Below are positions 44,469-54,012 of a stretch of DNA of 64,000 nt, in pieces (positions within the stretch are counted from its first letter, which is position 1; each line of letters opens with the position of its first letter). The notes below the pieces were generated by a model. That model did not search any database, was not told where the DNA came from, and saw only the letters and a program-made list of their open reading frames with translations. The stretch comes from Candidatus Firestoneibacteriota bacterium (GTDB lineage: Bacteria > Oederibacteriota > D2-FULL-39-29): assembly GCA_903928075.1 (NCBI GenBank), contig CAIYPD010000061.1, positions 1 through 64,000 on the forward strand, read 5' to 3'. The translations under genes were made by a program, and so were the position numbers.

Positions 44469-46133
44469 CTACTCACCTATAAGCGGTAACGTTTTATCTT
44501 TCGGATACTCAACGGTATACTCGTAGGTTATTTCCTTCTTTTCACCCGGCTTTAGTTCCAGATTCCACTTAAGGAAACCTTCTTTTGTGTTTTCCGCGGG
44601 TTCAGGCATAACTTTTCCGAGAGCCACTTTTATTTCCTCGTTTTGTGAAACAGGAATTCTTTCGGAAAGCAGGAGTTTCACGGTTTCTTTCTTAAAGTTT
44701 TGCACTATTACCCGGAACTGTCTGCTGAGTTTCTTATTGGAGCCGGTCAGAAACCAGCCCGAGGAACTTTCCTTGTTCTCTTCTCTCTTTCTCTCTATAC
44801 TTATACTGTCATCAACTCCGAGATAAGCCTCAAATTCTTTGCCGGGCGCAATCTCTTTTATTAAAGAATTACCGACATAGTTATCCTCAAGAAAAATATT
44901 CAACTCTCCCGAAAGTATAGGCGTTTCTTTATTTTTTATTTTCGCTTTAAAATACGCGTAATTTGAGAGTTCCGGAGTGGCCTCGTATTCCATTTTCGCT
45001 TCAAATTTTTCTAAAGCAACGGGTACTTTATGGGGATTGGAATCCGAAGGAATGGACATTTTCTTTTTTATTTTAAAGAAGACCGAAGTACGGCCGGTCT
45101 CTAAAACGGCACTTGCTATAGCAAGGTTGCCGGAGATCTGCTCCTTGTCATACTGTTGGTCTTCCTCCTCAAGTTTTTTTTCCCCGAAACGCAGCGGAGA
45201 ATTACTTCGCAATCTCTGGGCATTCAATCCTGAAACATCAGACTTATTCTTAAACGAAAAATAATTCAGGTACCAGGGTCTTAACTGAGGCGCAGTTCCT
45301 GCAAGATACGGTTTGGCGGTAGAAAGTGCTAACTCAATATCATTCCAGTCCTCCCCGGTATTTTGTGTAACCATCCCGGAGTAGGAAAATTCCACGGAAT
45401 TAGAAGCTCCGGCTCTTACATCGTAGACCGGGCGCCAGCCGGCGCCAAAGATAACATAGCTTAATTCTATTCCATATTTGCCGGCAGCAGGCGCTTCCAC
45501 GGACACTTCGGCATTTTTAAAAGTATTCTGATTTCCCTGAGCAATGGAATTCCTTTCATTTTTAAGTAATTCCAGTTTTTTTTCCAGTTTTCTGGTTTCC
45601 AATACAAGCGCCCTCTGCTTCCCGGCTGTTTCGGTCAAAGTCTCTTCCACATAAGTAAGCAGTTCTTTGATCTCCTTAACTGACATTCTATTTTCACCGT
45701 CTTTTGTTTTTGAATTACTTTTGAGTAACTCAAGATACTTCATCTTCTCAATCAGCGTGTTCTTGCTGTCTTCCAGAATCTTTCCGGCATCGACGGCCTC
45801 CTGAATCTTTTCATCAAGCTCAGCAAGTTTCGGGTTAAACGCCAGCTCATTCATCCTCTCGAGTATATCAAGGCCGAGGATTTTCAGCCGCTTATCGGCA
45901 CCGCTAACCCGGAGGGAGTTTCTGTCTATATTTAAAGGTATTTTATCAAAACTGATCACTGAAACACCTGTCTTAATTTCAACTATGGCCTGTCTAGTCA
46001 CCAGCGCCCTGTCAGAATAGACCGTTACCCCGCTTATTTTTGACTGAACCAGCAGTTTTTCCTCCGCCTTTAAACTTCCGGTCAAAAGCAAAAGTCCCGC
46101 AAAACAACAGAAAACAAACTTTGCTTTAATCAT
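44469..46133 (-). CDS. DUF4139 domain protein (mucoidy-inhibitor-like)
   Basis: 554 residues with a signal peptide (residues 1-23). The N-terminal VYSDRALVTRQAIVEIK and SVISFDKIPLNIDRNSLRVS are DUF4140-like; a coiled region follows (residues about 100-200, containing KMKYLELLKSNSKTK); the large C-terminal DUF4139 domain begins near PAAGKYGIELSYVIFGAGWR and includes SYSGMVTQNTGEDWNDIELA LSTAKP (read together, residues about 250-275). The C-terminus is a beta-rich tail. Good ribosome site (GGAGG), terminator downstream. Family role: cell-surface-related, no enzyme activity proven. Alone in its unit. Confidence 0.9.
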   Translation of the reverse strand: MIKAKFVFCCFAGLLLLTGSLKAEEKLLVQSKISGVTVYSDRALVTRQAIVEIKTGVSVISFDKIPLNIDRNSLRVSGADKRLKILGLDILERMNELAFNPKLAELDEKIQEAVDAGKILEDSKNTLIEKMKYLELLKSNSKTKDGENRMSVKEIKELLTYVEETLTETAGKQRALVLETRKLEKKLELLKNERNSIAQGNQNTFKNAEVSVEAPAAGKYGIELSYVIFGAGWRPVYDVRAGASNSVEFSYSGMVTQNTGEDWNDIELALSTAKPYLAGTAPQLRPWYLNYFSFKNKSDVSGLNAQRLRSNSPLRFGEKKLEEEDQQYDKEQISGNLAIASAVLETGRTSVFFKIKKKMSIPSDSNPHKVPVALEKFEAKMEYEATPELSNYAYFKAKIKNKETPILSGELNIFLEDNYVGNSLIKEIAPGKEFEAYLGVDDSISIERKREENKESSSGWFLTGSNKKLSRQFRVIVQNFKKETVKLLLSERIPVSQNEEIKVALGKVMPEPAENTKEGFLKWNLELKPGEKKEITYEYTVEYPKDKTLPLIGE

Positions 46134-46262
46134 TTTATACCTCCGTTATTCTTTTTTCCTTCCTGTATTTAGACAAAGCCACCAGGGAAAAGTTCCAAAA
46201 ATTAAAGTATACCGGTTTCTTGAATAAATATTTACCAAAGCCAAAATCCTTTAGCAGGTTGC

Positions 46263-47738
46263 TTAGTATTTTTGAAGCAGCTCCAGCATTTTCCTGTCCA
46301 GCTTGTGACCCCGGAAGTCTTCATAAACAACATCTTTCCTGTTGCTGTCCAACATACCGAACTCACCGCGGAAATTCCACAAAGCCCAGCCCCAGCCGGC
46401 CTCCTTCCAATTAATAAGACAGTCTTTCATCCAGTCCAGGGTCACCGCATGCGGTGTATAACAAAAAGCTCCCCATTCTCCGACAATAATTCCGGAACCC
46501 TTGGCTTCCAGTTTTTTCCAGGGCAGGATATTTTGCTTCCACATATATTCCCTATCCACCATCTCCGCTGTTTTAAAAGGCGAGGAACTATTTTGGGCAT
46601 CGTAAACCACTACGGCCTGTTTTACACCCCACTGCATATAAGGACGAAGAACCGCTTTATTGATCTCTATTTCCGAAAAGGTCATCCAATCGCCTTCGGT
46701 ATTTTGAATTTCAATCCGGCCGGTTCCGGCAGGAAGGTCGCAAAAAAAGTCTTTTTCGTAAATATTCTGGTAAATTTGCCATTCTTTATTATAAAATTCC
46801 TTCTTCCATTCCCCTTGTCCGGGCCCGCATTTTAATAATTTATTTACGGTTTCCCGGCCGTCAACTTTTATTACGAGCCGGGAGAGACTGGAAACGGTAT
46901 CGATCCTTATCCGGAGTTTTGTTTTTTCTTTAATATTACATTCAATTACCAGGGGCGACATCAAATCTTTTTTTCCTGAACCGTATAGAAAACTATTCAG
47001 CTTAGGCATCGGCCACACAGGCACAGGATACCTGTCGGCGCCTTCAACCCAGGAGGCAAGGTAATGGCTGACATTTGAAGGGAAATACCCCCGGGTGGCC
47101 TGGGCCACTTTTAACGACAGTATTTTTTCCGCAGGCACGGTCCCCCACTCTAAACCATCCGCGATGATAAGCCGTCCGGGGTCATGTTCTCTGATAGCAT
47201 CCGTCATAATTTTTGCAACTTTAAAATAAACTTCTTCGTCTATCCCCTTGGGCTCGTTAAAAAGGTTAAAACTAAGGTCTTTACCCGGTATATTTTTATA
47301 TCTTTTTGCAAAAAAAGCCCAGTGGAACGCGCAAGCTTTTTGAGCTTCAGTGTCTGTCCACAAATCTGTTTTTTCCTTTGGATTTTGATTTACCGAATAC
47401 CCCGGCGCCCGGTGAAAGTTGATACACACATGGATTCCATACTTCCTGCCGTATTCCACCGCCAGGTCTATTTCTTTCATAACGCTTTCATTTATTTGGT
47501 AAACATCATTGTCTTTTATCCAAACCCTGTAATCCATAGGCAGACGGACAAAATTAAAACCCAAAGAGGATATCATTTTAAAGTCCTCTTCACTAAAAGG
47601 TTTATTTGACCACTCCTTGGAGAACTTCTCCAAAAGATTAAAACCCCGCCATACAGGCAAATGCCGGTAGTCCGCCTGTTCTTCCGCCAGCACCGGCAAG
47701 AAGCACACAATTACCAATAGAAGAATATATTTTTTCAT
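46263..47738 (-). CDS. Secreted GH5 glycoside hydrolase with an inserted domain
   Basis: 491 residues with a signal peptide. GH5 barrel: WRGFNLLEKF (30-39), SLGFNFVRLPMDY (58-70), acid/base E162 in FNLFNEPKG, nucleophile E421 in GIIVGEWGAFC. Between them, residues about 255-375 are an insertion (MSPLVIECNIKEKTKLRIR, TVSSLSRLVIKVDG) with strong beta character, like a carbohydrate-binding or fibronectin module within the barrel. Such inserts are not usual in GH5. The catalytic pair is complete, so activity on a beta-glucan or mannan is likely; the sub-family cannot be set from sequence. Directly downstream of a family A repeat, with the beta-propeller gene upstream. Confidence 0.9.
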   Translation of the reverse strand: MKKYILLLVIVCFLPVLAEEQADYRHLPVWRGFNLLEKFSKEWSNKPFSEEDFKMISSLGFNFVRLPMDYRVWIKDNDVYQINESVMKEIDLAVEYGRKYGIHVCINFHRAPGYSVNQNPKEKTDLWTDTEAQKACAFHWAFFAKRYKNIPGKDLSFNLFNEPKGIDEEVYFKVAKIMTDAIREHDPGRLIIADGLEWGTVPAEKILSLKVAQATRGYFPSNVSHYLASWVEGADRYPVPVWPMPKLNSFLYGSGKKDLMSPLVIECNIKEKTKLRIRIDTVSSLSRLVIKVDGRETVNKLLKCGPGQGEWKKEFYNKEWQIYQNIYEKDFFCDLPAGTGRIEIQNTEGDWMTFSEIEINKAVLRPYMQWGVKQAVVVYDAQNSSSPFKTAEMVDREYMWKQNILPWKKLEAKGSGIIVGEWGAFCYTPHAVTLDWMKDCLINWKEAGWGWALWNFRGEFGMLDSNRKDVVYEDFRGHKLDRKMLELLQKY

Positions 47739-47768
47739 TTCTTTTTGCCCTCTTTTTCCTTTAAATAC

Positions 47769-47803
47769 CTTTATAGACCATTACGGACTTTTACAGACCA
47801 TTA
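47769..47803. repeat. Degenerate repeat family A, copy 2
   Basis: Matches 4269-4303 at 33 of 35 positions in the same orientation, over 43 kb away. It lies between the GH5 and propeller genes. Confidence 0.8.
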
Positions 47804-47814
47804 TGGAATATTTT

Positions 47815-49107
47815 TTACTTTATCGGGTTCGCAAAGCTCACCAAATCTATCTGGGACGGGTCGTTTTCCGGCGTATTTTCTATGTTTACTATCCAGGGAA
47901 CAATATATAAACGCCCTGCGGGGTGCGGAATCACCGAATGGGTAAGAGCCATACAGCGGCCGTCCTCGAGCCGGATTATTCCCCAATCGTTATATTTTTC
48001 AGTGCGCAGATTATAAGTTATGAGCTTCAGTATTGCACCTTTATGCCCGTATTTTATCGGGTCCTGACCATAGGCCCTCGGAATACCTGTAATATAGTAG
48101 ATGGTTTCGTTATCCGGATCGATAGAAAGCCCGCCGTAGCCATAGTGATAAGGCTCGTATTCGCCGCTCTCGCGGATGGGCTTGGCAGAAAGGCGTTCAA
48201 TAAGTTTTATCTCGGGCTTGGAAGGGTCAAAGCTGAAAAGGTAGCCGGTCCTGGGGTGTGTACCGTAAAATACCTGGTTAGCTTCGTTCCAGAAGATTTC
48301 CCGCCAGTTATAGGCCATATGCCCGGGTTTATGCGGATCGTGTTGACCAAACATATCCCGACACATAGAAACACCTTCAAATTTCTCTATCTTGTCTTTG
48401 GCATAATTATAACGAAAGATGGTCCCGTCTGAATGGGTAAAAAATACGGAACCATCAACAGGATAGACCGCAAGCGCGCGGCAAAGGACAAGGTAGCGGT
48501 CCCCCATTCCCACTTCCCCGTCCAGGAAGGAAGGACCGAAATCATGGTAACGCTTTTCCTCTATGTCATAATAAGCAAAATGGCCGTTCGGCCAGGTAAT
48601 CATGTAAAGGCGTTTGCGTTTCTTGTCCATATTGAAGGTGATGATGCCTTCGTTCTTCACGGGTATGCCAAAGTCTGTTACCTCGCCTGTTTTCATATCA
48701 TAACAGGCGCAATGCCCGCCGGGATACGGTTTATACCCCTCGGGAATTTTTGAAGCGGGAATTTCTTTGCGTCCTTCGCTGATAAAATATCCTATGTGTG
48801 TGGAAAAATAAAGTTTATTATCAAGTTCAAAGAAGGGGGCATGGCTCTTGCCCTGAGATACGGTCTTGGTCTCGCTCTCTCCCAACGCCTCACCGAAATT
48901 CGCAACTACCTTTACTTCATCCTTCGCGGGATCATACCGGCACATTGAAGCATGTTTATCATGTTTATGGGTGCATAAGGTATAATAGATACAGCCATCG
49001 CTCCCGAGGGTCGCGGAATAAAAATGTGAATCCGTCTCCGCACCTGCAGGATGAACTTTCGCCCTAAGCACCGGTTCCTTTCCAAAATAATTTTTTGCTT
49101 CCGTCAT
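47815..49107 (-). CDS. Beta-propeller-like protein of unknown function
   Basis: 430 residues with regular beta-strand repeats that look like blades of a propeller: ATLGSDGCIYYTLCTHKHDK, HAPFFELDNKLYFSTHIGYF, ITFNMDKKRKRLYMITWPNG, LAVYPVDGSVFFTHSDGTIF and GLSIDPDNETIYYITGIPRA. Each unit has the pattern S/D-G-x-hydrophobic-Y or N-K-x-L/I-Y-F. No signal peptide, so it is either cytoplasmic or uses another route. I do not recognise a named family. It sits between the GH5 glycosidase and a lipoprotein gene; a lyase or lactonase type of activity, as in some propellers, is only a possibility. Confidence 0.72.
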   Translation of the reverse strand: MTEAKNYFGKEPVLRAKVHPAGAETDSHFYSATLGSDGCIYYTLCTHKHDKHASMCRYDPAKDEVKVVANFGEALGESETKTVSQGKSHAPFFELDNKLYFSTHIGYFISEGRKEIPASKIPEGYKPYPGGHCACYDMKTGEVTDFGIPVKNEGIITFNMDKKRKRLYMITWPNGHFAYYDIEEKRYHDFGPSFLDGEVGMGDRYLVLCRALAVYPVDGSVFFTHSDGTIFRYNYAKDKIEKFEGVSMCRDMFGQHDPHKPGHMAYNWREIFWNEANQVFYGTHPRTGYLFSFDPSKPEIKLIERLSAKPIRESGEYEPYHYGYGGLSIDPDNETIYYITGIPRAYGQDPIKYGHKGAILKLITYNLRTEKYNDWGIIRLEDGRCMALTHSVIPHPAGRLYIVPWIVNIENTPENDPSQIDLVSFANPIK

Positions 49108-49164
49108 TTGCGGCTCCTTTTCTTTATAGTAGTTCTACCGGAATTCAAATACCGGTCTCCTATT

Positions 49165-49971
49165 TTATCTGTAAAGTTCCGCGGCATTCTTAAACTTTTT
49201 GCCGTCCCATTTATAAATAACAATTTTGGTGACCATGGCCGCCAGCATAAGAACTCCGGAACCAGTATTCTTGATTTTGCCTTTCAGGGCTTCGGTCAGT
49301 TCTGCCGACTGCCGCATATTGTTTATTTCCACCAACTCACAGATACCGTCATTATCAAGATCTTCAAATACAACCTCGACTCCTTCCCCATATACGGAAT
49401 ATATTTCACGAAGGCTCCCATCCGCCGTTAAACCGTAGATTGCAGAAGTCGGACTGCAAGAACATACCCCGTATTCCATAAACAGATAGTCGCCGGTTTC
49501 TTTTCCGGGACTAAAAACAGAAACATTAAAGAAGGTATTACCCTCCTCTTTAGATTCAAAAACCTCACGGTAACCGCCGTCCTCCGCTTTTTGTAATATA
49601 GAAGCAACAAGGCTCTCCGGCTCTGTTTCAAGAGCATAAAGTGCCAGAAGAAACTCTTTTTTATTAAACTCAACGCGGGATAGCTTTTTTAATTTCCTCC
49701 TGGCTCCTTCGACAGATAATCCGTAGGCTTTTGCATTAGCTAAAGGAATTTCCTCTTGAACTGCAGTAAAACAACCTTTTGTTTTTTTCTCCGAAGCGCT
49801 ATATTCAAGATACGCTTTCGCAAGCGCGGCTTTGCTGCTCTTTTTTTCTTTCCATTCTCTGACAAAAGTCTCTAAAGAAAGCTCGCTTTGAACCGGTTTT
49901 TCCGGGGTCTTTTGCGAAGCCGCACAACCGGACAAAAGAACCACTATTAGCCCCAATATTAAACTTCTCAT
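49165..49971 (-). CDS. Lipoprotein with a DLDNDG-type site
   Basis: 268 residues. Lipobox VVLLSGCAAS with C16. Residues about 30-100 are helical (VREWKEKKSSKAALAKAYLEY, the last residues of that helix, and GARRKLKKLSRVEFNKKEF). The C-terminal half is beta and has FEDLDNDGICELVEI (about residues 208-222), resembling the loop of the protein at 2654-3532. A lipid-anchored envelope protein; no family recognised. The next gene (DUF4159) is separated by 41 bases on the same strand. Possibly the same operon as the exported proteins around it. Confidence 0.78.
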   Translation of the reverse strand: MRSLILGLIVVLLSGCAASQKTPEKPVQSELSLETFVREWKEKKSSKAALAKAYLEYSASEKKTKGCFTAVQEEIPLANAKAYGLSVEGARRKLKKLSRVEFNKKEFLLALYALETEPESLVASILQKAEDGGYREVFESKEEGNTFFNVSVFSPGKETGDYLFMEYGVCSCSPTSAIYGLTADGSLREIYSVYGEGVEVVFEDLDNDGICELVEINNMRQSAELTEALKGKIKNTGSGVLMLAAMVTKIVIYKWDGKKFKNAAELYR

Positions 49972-50012
49972 TTATCCCCGCTTGCTTTTCTAAATAGTTT
50001 CATGTTTACCGG

Positions 50013-50786
50013 CTAATGAGTATAGGCATACACTATAAGGTTGGCCATCATCATCACTGCCTGGGAATTCTTGTCTACAGAAAAAAGTTCGTCGTTCCAG
50101 CCGCAATGAATATCATTACTGCTTAAAAATACGGACAAGCGCCCTTTGTCATCATTCAGCCCGAAACCTCCGTGCGGCACGCCTTGCATATAAGGCAGGC
50201 CGTTCGGCAGATTATACATACAATGGTAAACCTCATGATCCAGCGGCAGCAGTTCCATTTTTTTTCCCGGAAAGATATCTGTTTGTATCATTTTCTTAAA
50301 GCTTTTAAAGAAAAGGTCGCTGATATAGCGGTAGGGCCGTTTATAGCCCGGCGTAGCTACGGTGGTCATCGGAAAAAACTTATGATAGACGCAGTCCTCC
50401 GCGAAGATAAAACCTCCCCGGTTCAGATATTCCCGCATATTGTCTTTTTCCTGCTTTGTCATGGTCAGGGTTCCCGAGGCATGCATAAAAATAAAAGTGA
50501 AGTCCGTCAATTTATTCAGATCTTTAAAATCAACCAGGTAAACATTTTTATCAACCTTGAAAGTTGTCAATTTTTCGAGATATTTAAGAAGCCTTTCACA
50601 GGTCTCATCCTTGCCGTCTATGATTTGTATATCCCAAAGACCTGCATCAACTTTGTCCGTAAGCAGATGCTCTTCCTCTACATCAAATTTGGCACGGGCT
50701 AATTTAAAATCTGCGCCCTGTGTTGGAACGGGAGGCAATAAAAAAACCAAAAGCAGTATAGTTGAAATAATTATTTTCCGGGTCAT
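50013..50786 (-). CDS. Exported DUF4159 protein
   Basis: 257 residues with a signal peptide (MTRKIIISTILLLVFLLPPV, residues 1-20). DUF4159: FTFIFMHASGTLTMTKQEKD followed by NMREYLNRGGFIFAEDCVYH (residues about 97-140) matches the conserved part, and the C-terminal MMANLIVYAYTH. DUF4159 is related to a class I glutamine amidotransferase-like fold (N-terminal fragment of large planctomycete-type proteins). The stop-start with the HEAT protein overlaps by four bases (ATGA), so the two are translationally linked. No active-site triad can be claimed from sequence. Confidence 0.82.
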   Translation of the reverse strand: MTRKIIISTILLLVFLLPPVPTQGADFKLARAKFDVEEEHLLTDKVDAGLWDIQIIDGKDETCERLLKYLEKLTTFKVDKNVYLVDFKDLNKLTDFTFIFMHASGTLTMTKQEKDNMREYLNRGGFIFAEDCVYHKFFPMTTVATPGYKRPYRYISDLFFKSFKKMIQTDIFPGKKMELLPLDHEVYHCMYNLPNGLPYMQGVPHGGFGLNDDKGRLSVFLSSNDIHCGWNDELFSVDKNSQAVMMMANLIVYAYTH

Positions 50787-51730
50787 TTCACACCTTCTTT
50801 GTAAAAATTCTCAAGACCCTTTTTCAGAAGCGCTTTCCTTGCCGGATCAATTTCACGGGCAGCCATCATTTTTCCGATTTTAATAATACTTTCTATGTCT
50901 CTGTTTTTTAAGATATTAAGTGCTGCTTTCCTCATGTCTTCATCCTCATCCATTAAAAAACCTATTAACGGTGAAAGTGACTGCTCTAATCGAATTTTTC
51001 CAACATTCTTTATTATTCCCAGCCTTACATCTTTCCTTTTGGATTCAAGACAACTGAGCAGGGGATTGAGGGCATAGGGCCCGCCAATGTCCCCGATGGC
51101 GTCAAAAGCCGCAGTTCTTACCTCTTCCTTACCGCAAAAAAGCGCAGGGTAAATAACATCCAGCATTTCTTCTTTTTTCCCTAGAGCCAGACCGTGAAGC
51201 ACCGCTGCCACCAGAGGGTAATTCATCTCAGTTTTTTTGATCCGCTCATCAAAGAATTCCCTTTCAAAAGTTTCCTGCATTACGGGAAGAGCTTCTATAC
51301 CGCCGGCTTCCAAAAGAACTAAAACGGCAGTTAGTCTCAGTTTATCATTATCTTTGGCCTTCAAAAGGAAAGAATTTAAAGCTATCTCATTCTTTTTTTT
51401 CTGAAGTTCATAATCATCAAGAATCTTAATATCGGTTGTTGTTAACTCCTTCGGGTTTTTCAAAATCTCTTTGGGTACGGACTGTAACCGCGGTTTTTGC
51501 TCTTGAAAATCATCCCTGATAATATCTCTACAGACCACTACCAGTTCGGCCGGATTCGCTTTAGCGAGCTGAAGCAGCGCCACTTTTCGGGAAGGCACGG
51601 ACTGTCTCTTGTCTTTTACGGTTTGCAGGAGGCCCTTGAGATTTTCAGGAGAGTTCTGTGCAATTAAAACTCCGGCTAACATACAAACCGTCAGCATGGA
51701 GATTTTATTTAACTGTCCCGGTATAGACAA
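50783..51730 (-). CDS. Exported HEAT-repeat protein
   Basis: 315 residues with an N-terminal hydrophobic segment (MLTVCMLAGVLIAQN, residues about 12-26), so probably exported or anchored. Helical HEAT-type repeats follow, clearest at EEVRTAAFDAIGDIGGPYAL and KDVRLGIIKNVGKIRLEQSL, each with the EVR-x-x-A and G signature. Such solenoids bind other proteins. Start is shared with the DUF4159 stop region (ATGA overlap). The two may work as a pair (inference). It is probably the first gene of this small unit. Confidence 0.82.
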   Translation of the reverse strand: MSIPGQLNKISMLTVCMLAGVLIAQNSPENLKGLLQTVKDKRQSVPSRKVALLQLAKANPAELVVVCRDIIRDDFQEQKPRLQSVPKEILKNPKELTTTDIKILDDYELQKKKNEIALNSFLLKAKDNDKLRLTAVLVLLEAGGIEALPVMQETFEREFFDERIKKTEMNYPLVAAVLHGLALGKKEEMLDVIYPALFCGKEEVRTAAFDAIGDIGGPYALNPLLSCLESKRKDVRLGIIKNVGKIRLEQSLSPLIGFLMDEDEDMRKAALNILKNRDIESIIKIGKMMAAREIDPARKALLKKGLENFYKEGVK

Positions 51731-51781
51731 AATATACGCCCTTTAGCTCTAAATATTTTAATAATCTGTCAGCTTAAATAA

Positions 51782-53368
51782 TCAATCTACAATAAACGGT
51801 CCCGGAAGATTGTATTCTCCGGGAATTCTTCTTTCTTTCTTGCCGTTGGAAACAATAAAATAATAATCCGTTACCGGTTCGGCCAAAGAATAATCACAGG
51901 TAAACCTTACCGACTTCATATAATTGGCGTCCACACCCGTTGACATCGCAAAGTGCTTCCCGTTTATCACCGCTTCCACTTTAGCCGCAGGCAGCTCATT
52001 AGCATCAAAATAATAGCCGTAGAACTTTACAGCTTCACCTTTTTTGCCGTTATTCTTATCAACATCCCCGGCCATAAAGTAAGGCGGCTGGATCTCGTCA
52101 GCTTTGAGCTCAAAATATTTTGCGATAGAACGGACGATCAACTCGCCGTCCTGCATTATATCCTCATTCCGTCTGAAAACAGGTTTTTCCGTTTTTAAAT
52201 ACTCCGCGGTCATAACAAATGAATTTTCCCCCTGGAAGGTAATGGCTTTCGGAAAAACATTCAGAAAACTATTACCCATAAACCCTTTATTGGCTTTACC
52301 AAACTCCGCCGTAGTTCTCCATGGAAGATTTGCCTTCAAAAGTTTCAATAACTTTTTAGAGTTTTGCCTGTTTTCCTTGGCAAAGTCGCCCTGGTGGAAG
52401 CTGGGAAGGTTATAGTCAGAATGATTGGTCAGGAGTATATCTATTTCTTCGCCTTTACCTTTAATTTTGTTCCAGAAGTCTTTCATTAACCTAACTTCAT
52501 TATAGACGGATTCTTCCCCCCACTGGTCGGGAAAATGAACAAACCCGGTACCCTTCGGGTCAAGAGGGTAATTTGTAGTTCCCATAGCCACCCCGTCAGC
52601 CGAAAGCAGCGGGAATATGTAGAAAACAGTGTTCTTTATAACCTCTTTTGAATCCGTATCCCCAGACAAGAGAAATTTAATCATACCTTCCGCAACCCAG
52701 GAACCCCCGGCCTCGTAGGAATCTTCCCTGCCCACTATAAGCACCTTCTTTTTAGCCGGGTCCGGAACGCTTTTATCGGTAATCCTGAAATAAGTTATGG
52801 GTAGGTTCTTGAATTTTGAATTACCAATGCTGTCAATCGTAACTCTTGGGTCTGCTTTAAGTCTTTCCGCCAGATTTGCCAGGGTTGTATTTGTCCAAGG
52901 CGGGAAATATGAAACCAGGGCCTCATCCTCCCTGAAAACATGGGAAAAGGATTGAAGCAGATTTCCTTTATAAGTCGTGCCGGAAAGTGTTGACGGGTCT
53001 TTCGGTGCAAAAATGGTATTTTTTACTATCTCGTAACCCTTGCCGTCATAGGTAACCATAGCCGTGTCTTTGCATGCCCATATGCTGGCCAAGTCCTGAA
53101 AGCGGTCTTTCTTCCATTCAAATACAAAATTGACTTTTTTATTCTTCACGCCCTTTAGCTTAAAAGAATACCAGGTATTTTTATCACCGCTTAAAGGCCC
53201 GAAACTTATCGTATCCGTCCCGGTTATCTTGTAGTCAACCGCCGCACCGTTCTCAAAATTTGCATCCAAGGAAATATTGGCGCGTAAATTCAGAAGGAAT
53301 CGCGGCGCAAAACAGAGACATAAAATAACCATTATTGAGATCCGCAGTATTATCTTTATTTTTTCCAT
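51782..53368 (-). CDS. M14-type zinc carboxypeptidase with an Asp at a zinc-ligand position
   Basis: 528 residues with an N-terminal hydrophobic segment (IILRISIMVILCLCFAPRF, residues 5-23). The carboxypeptidase domain begins near residue 175: VGREDSYEAGGSWVAEGMIK, then VFYIFPLLSADGVAMGTTNY and LLTNHSDYN. In most M14 enzymes the first zinc ligand is His in R-x-H-x-x-E; here it reads R-E-D-S-Y-E, so Asp replaces His while the Glu remains. The third ligand (His in TNHSD) appears kept. Some M14 subfamilies do vary at this site, so activity is possible. The N-terminal half is beta-rich and likely an accessory domain. Substrate unknown; exported. Confidence 0.82.
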   Translation of the reverse strand: MEKIKIILRISIMVILCLCFAPRFLLNLRANISLDANFENGAAVDYKITGTDTISFGPLSGDKNTWYSFKLKGVKNKKVNFVFEWKKDRFQDLASIWACKDTAMVTYDGKGYEIVKNTIFAPKDPSTLSGTTYKGNLLQSFSHVFREDEALVSYFPPWTNTTLANLAERLKADPRVTIDSIGNSKFKNLPITYFRITDKSVPDPAKKKVLIVGREDSYEAGGSWVAEGMIKFLLSGDTDSKEVIKNTVFYIFPLLSADGVAMGTTNYPLDPKGTGFVHFPDQWGEESVYNEVRLMKDFWNKIKGKGEEIDILLTNHSDYNLPSFHQGDFAKENRQNSKKLLKLLKANLPWRTTAEFGKANKGFMGNSFLNVFPKAITFQGENSFVMTAEYLKTEKPVFRRNEDIMQDGELIVRSIAKYFELKADEIQPPYFMAGDVDKNNGKKGEAVKFYGYYFDANELPAAKVEAVINGKHFAMSTGVDANYMKSVRFTCDYSLAEPVTDYYFIVSNGKKERRIPGEYNLPGPFIVD

Positions 53369-53405
53369 TAGCCAACTCCCTTTTTTGTTTTTCGCTCTAA
53401 ACAGT

Positions 53406-53972
53406 TTACGGAAACAGTTTTTCTTCGGCCAGTTTGCAAATAATATGGAGCACCGCTGAATGGGCTTCCTGTATGTGCCAGGTTATACGGCTTGGTATCT
53501 TAATTGAAACCGTAGCAAGTTTGTCTGAGAGTGCAGGTTTTTGACCGGTAAAAGCTGCTGTAAAACAACCTATCTTTCCTGCAGTTTTAAGGCCTTCAAG
53601 AACATTAGCCGAATTACCGCTGGTGCTGATACCGATAACTACATCCTCTTTACTTGCAAAGGCCTCGACTTGTTTTGAAAAAACATATTTAAAGCCAAAA
53701 TCATTCGAAGCGGCCGTAACTGCAGAACTATTTGCGGCAAGGGCAAGCGCCGGCAGAGGACGCCGGTTTTTGGCAAATCTTACCACAAATTCCGCGGCAA
53801 AATGCTGGGCATCGGCAGCAGAGCCCCCATTCCCGAATACGATAAGCTTTCCACCCAGCAAATAGCTGCTATAGATGGCATCTATAATAAGCTCAATATT
53901 ACCGGAGAGCTTCTTTGTTGCCGCGATGGTCCTGGCTGACTCCGCCAGTTCTTTCTCAATTTCTTTTTTCAT
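53406..53972 (-). CDS. gmhA: Phosphoheptose isomerase
   Basis: Converts sedoheptulose-7-phosphate to heptose-7-phosphate, the first step to LPS heptose. 188 residues of SIS fold: VFGNGGSAADAQHFAAEFV, then VIGISTSGNSANVLEGLKTAG, then HIQEAHSAVLHIICKLAEEK, the GmhA C-terminal pattern including the H of HSAVLH. Short gap to the neighbouring epimerase gene (41 bases). Provides substrate for RfaE1 at 37727-38710. The phosphatase GmhB that lies between them in the pathway is not in the window. Confidence 0.94.
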   Translation of the reverse strand: MKKEIEKELAESARTIAATKKLSGNIELIIDAIYSSYLLGGKLIVFGNGGSAADAQHFAAEFVVRFAKNRRPLPALALAANSSAVTAASNDFGFKYVFSKQVEAFASKEDVVIGISTSGNSANVLEGLKTAGKIGCFTAAFTGQKPALSDKLATVSIKIPSRITWHIQEAHSAVLHIICKLAEEKLFP

Positions 53973-54012
53973 GTAAACCTCCGAAATAGATTAGATAACA
54001 AGGCTATTCTAA

